Assembly: GCF_020037025.1 (NCBI RefSeq)
Contig: NZ_JAIQLH010000080.1
Span: 1-64,000, forward strand
Direction: 5' to 3'
Source: Streptomyces huiliensis
Lineage (GTDB): Bacteria; Actinomycetota; Actinomycetes; Streptomycetales; Streptomycetaceae
Length of the DNA: 64,000 nucleotides
Made by a program: the position numbers and the translations under genes. The notes under the pieces are model-generated. The model ran no database searches, was not told where the DNA came from, and saw only the letters and a program-made list of their open reading frames with translations. Positions 57,318-64,000 of the stretch are shown in pieces (the first letter of the stretch is position 1; every line of letters starts with the position of its first letter).

Positions 57318-59000
57318 ATGGGACTGCCTGTCAGAATCACCCGTTCCGCACGCTGGGCGCGTGTCGCGCCCCGGTCGCCGGGGCGGCTCGGCCCCGTCCG
57401 GCCCCGCACCCCCCTCGTCGGCCTGGTGTTCCTCGCCGCGCTGGCCGCCCCCGTCACCGCCGGCTGCTCCCACGACGGCGGGGCGGCCCCGTCCGGCCGG
57501 AGCGGCGGACGGGACGACGCCCGCTCCACCCAGGCGGCGGCACCCTCCTCTGCCACCCAGGTCACACCGGTCACCGGTTCCCCACGCACCGTCCCGGCCG
57601 TCCGCTCCTTCACCGCCCGCGGCGGCCCCGGCTGGCGGCCTTCCTCCACGATCCGCGTCGTCACCGACCCCGAAGGGCCGCTCGCCGACGAGGCCCGGCT
57701 GCTCGCCGGCGAGCTCAAGGTCACCATCGCTCCCGGACCCGCCCGCGCCGGCGACGTCGAGCTGGCGCTCCGCCCCGGCCAGCGCGGCGGCCCCGAGAGC
57801 TACGAGCTGACCACCCGCGACGGCAGGGTGCTCATCACCGCCCCCGACGAGGCCGGCGCCTTCTACGGCACCCGCACCCTCGTCCAGTCCGTCCGCTCGG
57901 GCGGCGGGCTCCCCGAGGGCGTCGTCGCCGACGCCCCCGACCGGCCGCAGCGCGGGCTCCAGCTGGACACCGCGCGCAAGCACTTCACCGCCGAGTGGAT
58001 CGAGGCCCGGCTGCGCGAGATGGCCGACCTCAAGCTCAACCAGCTCGGCCTGCACTTCTCCGATGACCAGGGCTTCCGCATCGAGAGCGCGAGCCACCCG
58101 GAGATCGTCTCGCCGGAGCACCTCACCAAGGCCGAGGTCCGGCGCATCGTCGCCCTCGCCACCTCGCTGCACATCGCCGTCATCCCCGAGATCGACTCGC
58201 CGGGTCACCTCGGCGCCGTCCTCAAGGCCCACCCGGACCTCCAGCTCAGGGACGCCACCGGCACCCCCTCCCGGGGCGCCGTCGACATCTCCCTGCCGGG
58301 CGCGGCGAAGATCGTGGACGACCTGCTGCGCGAGTTCACCCCCCTCTTCCCCGGCCCTTACTGGCACCTCGGCGCCGACGAGTACCGCGCGCTGATGTCC
58401 CGCGACCCGCAGGGGTCCTACCCGCACCTCGCCGACCTCGCCCGGCAGCGCTACGGCTCCCAGGGCCGGGTGCAGGACCTGGCCACGGCCTGGCTCAACG
58501 ACCGGGCCGCCGTCGTGCGCTCCCTCGGCAAGAAGGCCAAGGCGTGGAACGACGGCTTCTTCCGCGGCGGCCTCGTCGCCCCCGACCAGGCCATCGAGGT
58601 CGAGTACTGGACGGGCCGCGAGCTCGGCGCCCGGGACCCGCAGGAATACCTGAACGAGGGACGTACGGTCGTCAACCTGAACGACCAGTACCTCTACTAC
58701 GTGCTCGGGGAGCCGAACGAGTTCCGCTACCCCACCGGCGAGCTGATCTACAAGGAGTGGTCCCCGGCCGTGCTCCGCGGCACCAGGCCGGTGGCGGCCG
58801 GGACGGCGGACCCGCGCCGGGTGCCGGGCGGCCGGTTCGCCGTCTGGTGCGACCACGCCGACGCACAGACCCCTGACCAGGTGGCAAACGGAATCCGGCT
58901 GCCACTCGCCGCCGTCTCCCAGCGGCTGTGGGACCCGCGGCCGCCCAAGCTGCCCTGGCAGGACTTCGGCACCCTCTACACCACCGTCCGAGGGGGCTGA
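57318..59000 (+). CDS. beta-N-acetylhexosaminidase (GH20) lipoprotein
   Basis: 560-aa exported glycosidase removing terminal GlcNAc/GalNAc. Signal with lipobox (AALAAPVTAGCSHDG) suggests attachment to the outer membrane face. A GH20 N-terminal beta domain (VELALRPGQ, YELTTRDGRVLITAPDEAGA FYGTRTLVQS) precedes the TIM barrel: RPQRGLQLDTARKHF, KLNQLGLHFSDDQGFRIES, IAVIPEIDSPGHLGAVLKAH, and the catalytic Asp-Glu pair in YWHLGADEYRAL (family usually HxGxDE). Active-site aromatics appear in EVEYWTGRELG and WCDHADAQTPDQV. ATG 57318 follows GGGAGG. Confidence 0.92.
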   Translation: MGLPVRITRSARWARVAPRSPGRLGPVRPRTPLVGLVFLAALAAPVTAGCSHDGGAAPSGRSGGRDDARSTQAAAPSSATQVTPVTGSPRTVPAVRSFTARGGPGWRPSSTIRVVTDPEGPLADEARLLAGELKVTIAPGPARAGDVELALRPGQRGGPESYELTTRDGRVLITAPDEAGAFYGTRTLVQSVRSGGGLPEGVVADAPDRPQRGLQLDTARKHFTAEWIEARLREMADLKLNQLGLHFSDDQGFRIESASHPEIVSPEHLTKAEVRRIVALATSLHIAVIPEIDSPGHLGAVLKAHPDLQLRDATGTPSRGAVDISLPGAAKIVDDLLREFTPLFPGPYWHLGADEYRALMSRDPQGSYPHLADLARQRYGSQGRVQDLATAWLNDRAAVVRSLGKKAKAWNDGFFRGGLVAPDQAIEVEYWTGRELGARDPQEYLNEGRTVVNLNDQYLYYVLGEPNEFRYPTGELIYKEWSPAVLRGTRPVAAGTADPRRVPGGRFAVWCDHADAQTPDQVANGIRLPLAAVSQRLWDPRPPKLPWQDFGTLYTTVRGG

Positions 59001-59220
59001 AGTCCCGGCATCGGGCGGGCTTTCGACCGGTTTGCCGGGCCCTGGCGGCGGCCCGGGGGCCGGCGCTCCCCACACACCTCCAAAGCGGGCTAGCCTCCGG
59101 GGTTGAACCATGCGCGGCGTCCGGTCGTTGTCCAAGCGGAAGGCATCGGCCGGTGCGCGGCGCAGCTGTCCACGGCGGACGTGCGCGCTCGCGCGCCCAT
59201 CGCACTGAACGAGGGCCCGG
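59001..59220 (+). promoter_or_regulatory. leader/promoter region of the glycosyltransferase gene
   Basis: TAGCCT (59092-59097) is a plausible -10, giving a ~115-nt leader before ATG 59221. No matching -35 or terminator for the hexosaminidase gene was recognised. Confidence 0.35.
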
Positions 59221-61287
59221 ATGAAGATCGAATTCCTGCTGCACAATGCGTACGGCATCGGCGGAACCATCCGTTCGACCGTCAACCTCGCCACCGCCCT
59301 CGCCGACCGGCACGAGGTCCGCATCATCAGCGTCAACCGGCCCGTTGACGAGCCGGAACTCACCATCGACCCGCGCGTGCGGCTGACCCCCCTCCTCGAC
59401 ATGCGCGAGGGCACCGACGGCGACGAGTACGGCGCGCCCCTCAACCAGCGCCCCAGCGAGATCTTCCGCGACGAGCGCATCGACAACGGCCGGATGGCCG
59501 CCACCGCCCTCACCGACCAGCGCGTCGCCGCCCACCTCGCGGCCACCGACGCGGACGTGGTCATCGCCACCCGCCCCAAGCTCATCGGCTACCTCGCCCG
59601 TTACGGCAGCGACCGCTACCTGCGCCTCGGCCAGGAGCACCTCACCCACGAGGCCCACGTCCCCGAGCTGCACGCCGTCATGGACCCGGCCATCGCCGCC
59701 CTCGACGCCTTCGTCACCGTCTCCGAGGCCGACGCCGGCCACTACCGCGACGCCCTGCCCGCCGACCGCCGGGCGCAGGTGCTGTCCGTCCCCAACGCCG
59801 TCCCGGCCCCCGCCGCCGAGCCCTCCGACGGCGCCTCCAAGACGATCGTCTCGGCCGGGCGGCTCGTCGGCGTCAAACGCTACGACCGGCTCATCAACGC
59901 CTTCGCGAAGATCGCCGACGAGCGCCCCGACTGGCAGCTGCGCATCTACGGACGCGGCACCTCCAAGGCCAAGCTGCGCCGCCAGATCGAGGAGATGGGC
60001 CTCTACGAGCGGATCACCCTCATGGGCGCCCGCTCGCCCATCGAGACCGAGTGGGCCAAGGGCGCCGTCGCCGCCGTCGCCTCCGACGCCGAGTCCTTCG
60101 GCATGACCATCGTCGAGGCCATGCACGCCGGTCTCCCGGTGATCGCCACCGACTGCCCGTACGGCCCGCGCGAGATCCTCAACGACGGCACCGACGGCAT
60201 CCTCGTCCCGCTCTCCGCGCAGAGCGAGGCCGACAGCGTCGACGCCTACGCCGAGGCGCTGCTCAAGCTCACCGGCGACGACGGGCTCCGCGCCCGGCTC
60301 GGCGCCGCGGCCCGCGCCGCCGCCCACCGCTACGAGCCCGACGCCATCGCCCAGCGCTACGAGCGGCTCTTCGAGGAACTCCGCCCCGGCTGCACCGCCC
60401 CCGCGAAGAAGGGCCTGCTCCGCGGCCTCTTCGGCGGCGGTCGCAAGCAGCAGCCCGCCCCCGCCGCGACCGCGCCCGCCGAGACCGCCCACCCCGAGGC
60501 GCGCTGCGCCGTCGCCGCCGACGGCTCCCTCGTCTTCCGGGTCCGCGCCGAGCAGCTCACCGCCGACGACTCCCACCTGCTGCTCCGGCACCGCGGCAGC
60601 AAGGGAAAGGAGGCCGTCCGCGTCCCGCTGCGGCGGACCGCCGGCGCCGAGTGGGCCGAGGCCCGTGTCGAGCGCGCCGCGCACACCCTGCCCGAGGGGC
60701 GCTGGGACAGCTACGCCGAGCGCAAGGCCGACAAGACGCGGCGCCGGCTGACCGCCGTCCTCGTCGAGCAGAAGGCCCTGCTCGGGCTGGGGCTCCAGGC
60801 CGGGCCGTCCGGCGTCGCGCCCTGGATCCCGTACGAGACCAGCGACGGCTTCCTCGCCGTCCGCACCTGGCTGCGGGAGCGGCACGCCGAGGTCACCGAG
60901 GTCCGGGTGGGTGACGACGTCGTCGCCCTCACGGTGGTGGTCCACGGCACGGAACTCCGCGACGGCGCCGAGCTGATCGCCCGGCTGCGCGGCGGCGACG
61001 GCGAGGTGGCCGACGTCCGCGCGCCGCTGGTGGACGGCACGGGCCGGCTGCCGTACGAGCCGATGTGGCGGCGCCGCGGCGAGGAGCAGGACCTGTGGGA
61101 CCTGTACGTCCGCCCGGGCGCGGGCGCCGCGCCGGTCCGGCTCGGCCGGCTGACCGGCGACTTCGCCGACCGCAAGGGCATCGACACCTTCCCGGCAGCC
61201 GATCGGGACGGGGTGCGGCTGCGGCCGTTCTTCACGGTGACGAACGACCTGACCGTGTCGGTCAAGGACATCGCCGGGGAGGAGTGA
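59221..61287 (+). CDS. GT4 glycosyltransferase with C-terminal beta-rich extension
   Basis: 688-aa protein. The first ~390 residues are a GT-B retaining glycosyltransferase (family 4): MKIEFLLHNAYGIGGTIRST, VVIATRPKLIGYLARY, TIVSAGRLVGVKRYDRLINA, the nucleotide-sugar E-x7-E segment DAESFGMTIVEAMHAGLPVI. After a Pro/Ala linker, ~260 residues form an extra domain of strands (CAVAADGSLVFRVRAEQLTA, LRHRGSKGKEAVRVPLRRT) similar to extensions in wall-teichoic-acid or surface-polymer transferases. Donor and acceptor unknown. No signal or TM segment, so it acts in the cytoplasm. Confidence 0.85.
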   Translation: MKIEFLLHNAYGIGGTIRSTVNLATALADRHEVRIISVNRPVDEPELTIDPRVRLTPLLDMREGTDGDEYGAPLNQRPSEIFRDERIDNGRMAATALTDQRVAAHLAATDADVVIATRPKLIGYLARYGSDRYLRLGQEHLTHEAHVPELHAVMDPAIAALDAFVTVSEADAGHYRDALPADRRAQVLSVPNAVPAPAAEPSDGASKTIVSAGRLVGVKRYDRLINAFAKIADERPDWQLRIYGRGTSKAKLRRQIEEMGLYERITLMGARSPIETEWAKGAVAAVASDAESFGMTIVEAMHAGLPVIATDCPYGPREILNDGTDGILVPLSAQSEADSVDAYAEALLKLTGDDGLRARLGAAARAAAHRYEPDAIAQRYERLFEELRPGCTAPAKKGLLRGLFGGGRKQQPAPAATAPAETAHPEARCAVAADGSLVFRVRAEQLTADDSHLLLRHRGSKGKEAVRVPLRRTAGAEWAEARVERAAHTLPEGRWDSYAERKADKTRRRLTAVLVEQKALLGLGLQAGPSGVAPWIPYETSDGFLAVRTWLRERHAEVTEVRVGDDVVALTVVVHGTELRDGAELIARLRGGDGEVADVRAPLVDGTGRLPYEPMWRRRGEEQDLWDLYVRPGAGAAPVRLGRLTGDFADRKGIDTFPAADRDGVRLRPFFTVTNDLTVSVKDIAGEE

Positions 61288-61402
61288 CGGGGCGCGAGCT
61301 CTGACGGACGCCGCGGGCTCTGACGGACGCGGTGAGCGTTGACGGACGCGGAGACGGCCGGGCCGCCACCCCCCACAGGAGAGGCCACGGCCGTCGTCCG
61401 CC

Positions 61403-61423
61403 GCGGACCCTGGTGGGGTCCGC
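61403..61423 (+). terminator. probable terminator of the glycosyltransferase gene
   Basis: 8-bp stem GCGGACCC / GGGTCCGC with 5-nt loop TGGTG. Confidence 0.5.
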
Positions 61424-61533
61424 ACTCTCCTCAGCGCCGGACGGCCGGAAATCGTCACACCGCGGGGGCGCTGAGCCGTGTGCGGCCGGCCGCCGGGCTG
61501 GGGCGGGGCGGCTCGGGGCGGCCCGGGGCCGGT

Positions 61534-61587
61534 GGCCGGGTGGCCTCTTTCGGTCGTTTCCGTGCGGCCGGGTGGACTCTTCCGGTC
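61534..61587 (+). repeat. 22-bp direct repeat upstream of the DUF4328 gene
   Basis: GGCCGGGTGG followed by CCTCTTTCGGTC at 61534-61555, and the same with two mismatches at 61566-61587. They start 32 bp apart, about 50-105 bp upstream of TAACGT; possible paired regulator sites. Confidence 0.6.
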
Positions 61588-61775
61588 CTGGCCGGCCCCT
61601 TCCGGACGGTTTCTGGACGGGAGCGGTCCGTTGCCCGTAACGTGCGGGCCGCGTCGCCCGGTGCGCACGTGGCGGCCCCACGGCCGCCGCCCCGCCCGGC
61701 AGCCGGCGCCGACGAGCAGTCGACTCACCGGCGCCGCCCGGTGCCGTTCCGGCGTTCCGTGGGGGGGACGAAGAG

Positions 61776-63089
61776 ATGTATCCGTGTGGGCGATGCGGCG
61801 CCGCCGCCGTGGGGCCGGACGGCCGCTGCGCGGCGTGCGGCGCGGAGGAGCGGCGACCGGAGGGGGCGGCGGAGACGGCGGGACCGCCTCCGATATCCCC
61901 TCCGTCCCCGATATCCCCTCCGTCTCCGGTGCCTCCTGTTCCCTCCATGCCTCCGGTGCCTCCCGTGCCTCCTGTTCCCTCCATGTTTCCCGTGCCTCCG
62001 GCGGCCGGGCCGGTGCCGGTGAGCGGGGTCGACCTGCGCCGCGGTGTCCGGATCTCGCTCACGACCGTTCTGACGCTGGCGCTGCTCGGCCTGCTGCTGC
62101 TCGCCGCCGCCCGGTTCCAGCAGCGCGGCGCGCTCGCCGACGTGCTGGCGGACGGCGCGGTGCTCGATGACGCGACGGCGGACCAGGCCAACGAGGCGGA
62201 CACGTTCTTCGCCTCGGTGTCCCTGGTGACCACCGTGCTCGGACTGGGCACGGCCGGACTCTGGGCGGCCTGGTTCCGGCGGGTGCGGCTCAACGCCGAG
62301 GTGCTGGCGCCGGGTTCGCACCGCTTCGGCAGCGGGTGGGCGGCGGGCGCCTGGTTCACTCCGGTGGTCAACCTGTGGTTCCCCAAACAGATCGCCAACG
62401 ACATCTACCGCGCGTCGGCCCCCGCCGGGCCGGAGAGTGCGCGGAAGGGGCTGCTCAACGCGTGGTGGGTGAGCGGACTCGTGGCCGGCGCCCTCGCGGC
62501 GTCGAGCGCGGCCGGCTACGCGCTGACCGAGGCGAGGATGCGCCGCGACTTCCGGCTCGAACGGTACGACGCCTGGGAGGACGACGTCCGGAACCTGAGG
62601 ACGCTCGCCGGGGCGAGCGCCTTCGGCTACCTGATGTGTGCCGCCGCCGGCGCTCTGGCGCTGCTGGTGGTACGGCAGTTGACGCGGATGCAGGAGGAAC
62701 GGGTGCTGGCCGGGCTGGCGTTCGAGGACGGCGTCGCGGCCGGCGCCTACCCGGGACCGGGGTACGCCGCGCCGGCCGGGCCGTATCCGGCCTCCTGGCA
62801 GCACTCTCCTCCCTACCCCGGGCCGTACGGGTCTCCTGGGGCGTACGGGACACCCGGGGTGCCGCCCGGTATGCCACCCGGTCCGTATCCGGCCGCAGGG
62901 CCCTATGCTCCGTACCCGCCGCCGGGACAGGGCCCGTTGCCCGGGACGCCGGTGGGCCCGTACGGTCCTTCGTACGGGCCGTCGTACGGAGCGCCGAACG
63001 GTTCCCCGTACGGCCCTCCGCCCGGCGCGGGGGGTTTCGGGCCGAACCCCTACAACGGTGAGTCTGGCGATGGACCCGCGCATTACTGA
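61776..63089 (+). CDS. DUF4328 membrane protein with N-terminal zinc ribbon
   Basis: 437-aa membrane protein. The N-terminus is a CxxC...CxxC zinc ribbon (YPCGRCGAAAVGPDGRCAAC). A ~55-residue proline-rich repeat (PPISPPSPISPPSPVPPVPS) follows. Then comes the DUF4328 domain with four TM helices: ISLTTVLTLALLGLLLLAAA, SLVTTVLGLGTAGLWAAWF, the family core LAPGSHRFGSGWAAGAWFTP VVNLWFPKQI, WWVSGLVAGALAASSAAGY and a last helix AFGYLMCAAAGALALLVV. The C-terminal ~110 residues are Pro/Gly/Tyr-rich (YGPSYGPSYG). Function unknown. It is followed after 16 nt by an ECF sigma gene. Confidence 0.85.
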   Translation: MYPCGRCGAAAVGPDGRCAACGAEERRPEGAAETAGPPPISPPSPISPPSPVPPVPSMPPVPPVPPVPSMFPVPPAAGPVPVSGVDLRRGVRISLTTVLTLALLGLLLLAAARFQQRGALADVLADGAVLDDATADQANEADTFFASVSLVTTVLGLGTAGLWAAWFRRVRLNAEVLAPGSHRFGSGWAAGAWFTPVVNLWFPKQIANDIYRASAPAGPESARKGLLNAWWVSGLVAGALAASSAAGYALTEARMRRDFRLERYDAWEDDVRNLRTLAGASAFGYLMCAAAGALALLVVRQLTRMQEERVLAGLAFEDGVAAGAYPGPGYAAPAGPYPASWQHSPPYPGPYGSPGAYGTPGVPPGMPPGPYPAAGPYAPYPPPGQGPLPGTPVGPYGPSYGPSYGAPNGSPYGPPPGAGGFGPNPYNGESGDGPAHY

Positions 63090-63105
63090 TTCATGAGTTC
63101 TGCAA

Positions 63106-63834
63106 GTGATGCAGGATGTGGGTGTGCAGGGGGATGACGCTGAGCTGACCGTCGCGGTACGCGCGGCGCAGGGCGGGGACGAGACGGCCTTCCGCGCGGT
63201 CTACCGGTCCGTCCAGCCCCGCCTGCTCGGGTACGTGCGCACGCTCGTCGGCGAGACCGACGCCGAGGACGTCGCCTCCGAGGCGTGGCTCCAAATCGCC
63301 CGCGACATCGACCGGTTCACCGGAGACGCGGACCGCTTCCGCGGCTGGGCCGCCCGCATCGCCCGCAACCGCGCCCTCGACCACATACGGATGCGCGGCC
63401 GGCGGCCGGCGGTCGGCGGCGACGACAGCGAACTCGCCGGCCGCGCCGGGAACGCGGACACCGCGGCGGAGGCGCTGGAGGCCCTGGGGACCGAACGGGC
63501 GCTCCGGCTCGTCGCCCGGCTGCCGCAGGACCAGGCGGAGGCCGTCGTCCTCCGCGTGGTCGTCGGCCTCGACGCCGCCACCGCCGCGGATGTGCTGGGC
63601 AAACGGCCGGGTGCCGTCCGCACGGCGGCGCACCGCGGACTGCGCAGACTCGCGCAGCTGATGAACGGAACGGACGCGACCGGAGGGGTCGGAGGGGTCG
63701 GAGGGGTCGAGGTGAACGGGGTGAACGGACAGCCGGGGTCGGACGGCATCCCCGGACAGCGCAGATCACCCCACGGGCCGGGTTCTTCTCGCGGTGTGAC
63801 GCGATTGGGCGCGCGGACGCAGAAGGACATGTGA
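63106..63834 (+). CDS. ECF-type RNA polymerase sigma factor
   Basis: 242-aa sigma factor. Region 2 is AAQGGDETAFRAVYRSVQPR LLGYVRTLVGETDAEDVASE AWLQIARDIDRF and the promoter-melting helix FRGWAARIARNRALDHIRMR; region 4 is LVARLPQDQAEAVVLRVVVG LDAATAADVLGKRPGAVRTA AHRGLRRLAQ. The C-terminal ~50 residues are Gly/Asn/Val low complexity. Start GTG 63106 or ATG 63109 (GTGATG); neither has a strong ribosome site. Its stop overlaps the next start (TGATG), so an accessory protein, probably its anti-sigma or a membrane partner, is translated in tandem. Confidence 0.9.
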   Translation: MMQDVGVQGDDAELTVAVRAAQGGDETAFRAVYRSVQPRLLGYVRTLVGETDAEDVASEAWLQIARDIDRFTGDADRFRGWAARIARNRALDHIRMRGRRPAVGGDDSELAGRAGNADTAAEALEALGTERALRLVARLPQDQAEAVVLRVVVGLDAATAADVLGKRPGAVRTAAHRGLRRLAQLMNGTDATGGVGGVGGVEVNGVNGQPGSDGIPGQRRSPHGPGSSRGVTRLGARTQKDM

Positions 63835-64000
63835 TGGCGGACGACCACGAGCACGACCGGTGGGAGCACGACGACCGGTTGGACGGTACGGCGCTCGCCT
63901 CCTGCGCTTCCTGCGCCGCTTGCGGCTCCTGTGCTTCCTGCGCACCGGTCCCCGAGCCCGCGCGGGCGGACGCCGCCCTGGCCGCGCTGCGCGCCCTTGC
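63834..64000 (+). CDS. Cys-rich protein coupled to the ECF sigma factor (partial, possible anti-sigma)
   Basis: Starts at ATG 63834, overlapping the sigma stop by one base, and runs off the window after 55 codons. The visible part is acidic and His-rich (ADDHEHDRWEHDDRLDG), then carries a cysteine cluster ASCASCAACGSCASCAP (five Cys, spacing 2-2-2-2), then an Ala-rich helix (RADAALAALRAL). A partner encoded this way next to an ECF gene is usually an anti-sigma factor. Whether the Cys cluster binds metal or is only a codon-repeat product cannot be told from this fragment. Confidence 0.6.
   Translation, partial: MADDHEHDRWEHDDRLDGTALASCASCAACGSCASCAPVPEPARADAALAALRAL

Larger units (their letters stand above)
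61288..61775 (+). other. long intergenic region before the DUF4328 gene
   Basis: 488 bp. It starts with three copies of a TGACGGACGC word (61302, 61320, 61339 region), then a short hairpin (61403-61423), the 22-bp direct repeat (61534-61587) and a -10-like TAACGT (61638-61643), leaving a ~130-nt leader. No gene seen. Confidence 0.45.

Noticed and set aside
59103..59220. upstream ORF in the glycosyltransferase leader
   Set aside because: The ATG at 59110 gives only an Arg/Ser-rich short frame without a ribosome site or conservation-like pattern.
58672..61728. 1018-codon open frame on the minus strand opposite the hexosaminidase and glycosyltransferase genes
   Set aside because: Same GC-shadow effect; no recognisable motif and it covers two well-supported genes.

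Overview
The window is a stretch of chromosome from a high-GC actinomycete, almost certainly Streptomyces. Supporting this are third-codon G/C almost throughout, many GTG and some TTG starts, 4-nt GTGA/ATGA overlaps inside operons, abundant WhiJ-like XRE and DUF-type regulators, and a gene order I recall from the S. coelicolor core (purN-purH, folD-DUF3017, mdh, trpS, D-Ala-D-Ala carboxypeptidase, sdhCDAB). All assignments come from reading the sequence; no database search was run.

Layout. 1-6400: tail of a DUF6350-type membrane protein, a Pro/Gly-rich membrane protein on the minus strand, purN-purH, a small membrane protein, and folD-DUF3017. 6500-10100: three tandem paralogues, each an N-terminal XRE helix-turn-helix, one membrane helix and an extracytoplasmic domain (peptidoglycan binding or DUF2690). 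10190-12660: mdh behind a TamR-like palindrome, then a divergent imine-reductase-like oxidoreductase/MerR pair. 12670-16030: an accessory island with a winged-helix/zinc-knuckle protein behind a hairpin leader, facing a five-gene overlapping operon (small protein, DUF6879, XRE-DUF5753, two more small proteins). 16100-22600: mostly single genes (Gly-rich secreted protein, serine hydrolase, O-methyltransferase, AraC/VOC pair, lipoprotein, SUKH-like, GNAT).

22700-30360 is an osmoprotection locus: betaine aldehyde dehydrogenase, a GMC enzyme carrying choline-oxidase active-site residues, and a complete ABC importer (ATPase with a CBS-like tail, double-length permease, lipoprotein receptor). It can both import choline/betaine and oxidise choline to betaine. 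30360-41120: a phosphotransferase, two secreted proteins, a PEP-mutase-like/AhpD operon sharing a tiny promoter region with a MocR regulator, a YgiB-like lipoprotein beside a glutathionylspermidine-synthase-like ATP-grasp enzyme, an NsdA-like TPR regulator with two small partners, and rocD. 41200-47700: trpS, a 2'-5' RNA-ligase-like protein, a YihY membrane protein, DD-carboxypeptidase and an orphan peptide-binding lipoprotein.

47900-53530: a SnoaL-like protein, a decayed MFS/MarR pair in which both genes lost their 5' ends at one junction (the MFS gene also has a one-base frameshift in a homopolymer), a histidine phosphatase, an aldo/keto reductase behind a MerR-type 19-bp-spacer promoter, and a divergent MFS/PadR pair. 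53590-56982 is sdhCDAB. 57300-64000: a GH20 hexosaminidase lipoprotein, a GT4 glycosyltransferase, a DUF4328 protein, an ECF sigma factor and the start of a Cys-rich protein cut by the window end.

Regulatory themes: long perfect hairpins mark most transcription-unit ends; many monocistronic genes have a TANNNT-like -10 box 6-8 nt from the start codon (probable leaderless mRNAs); short tandem repeats (9-24 bp) recur between genes and in low-complexity coding segments. No tRNA, rRNA, CRISPR array, insertion sequence or integrase was seen.
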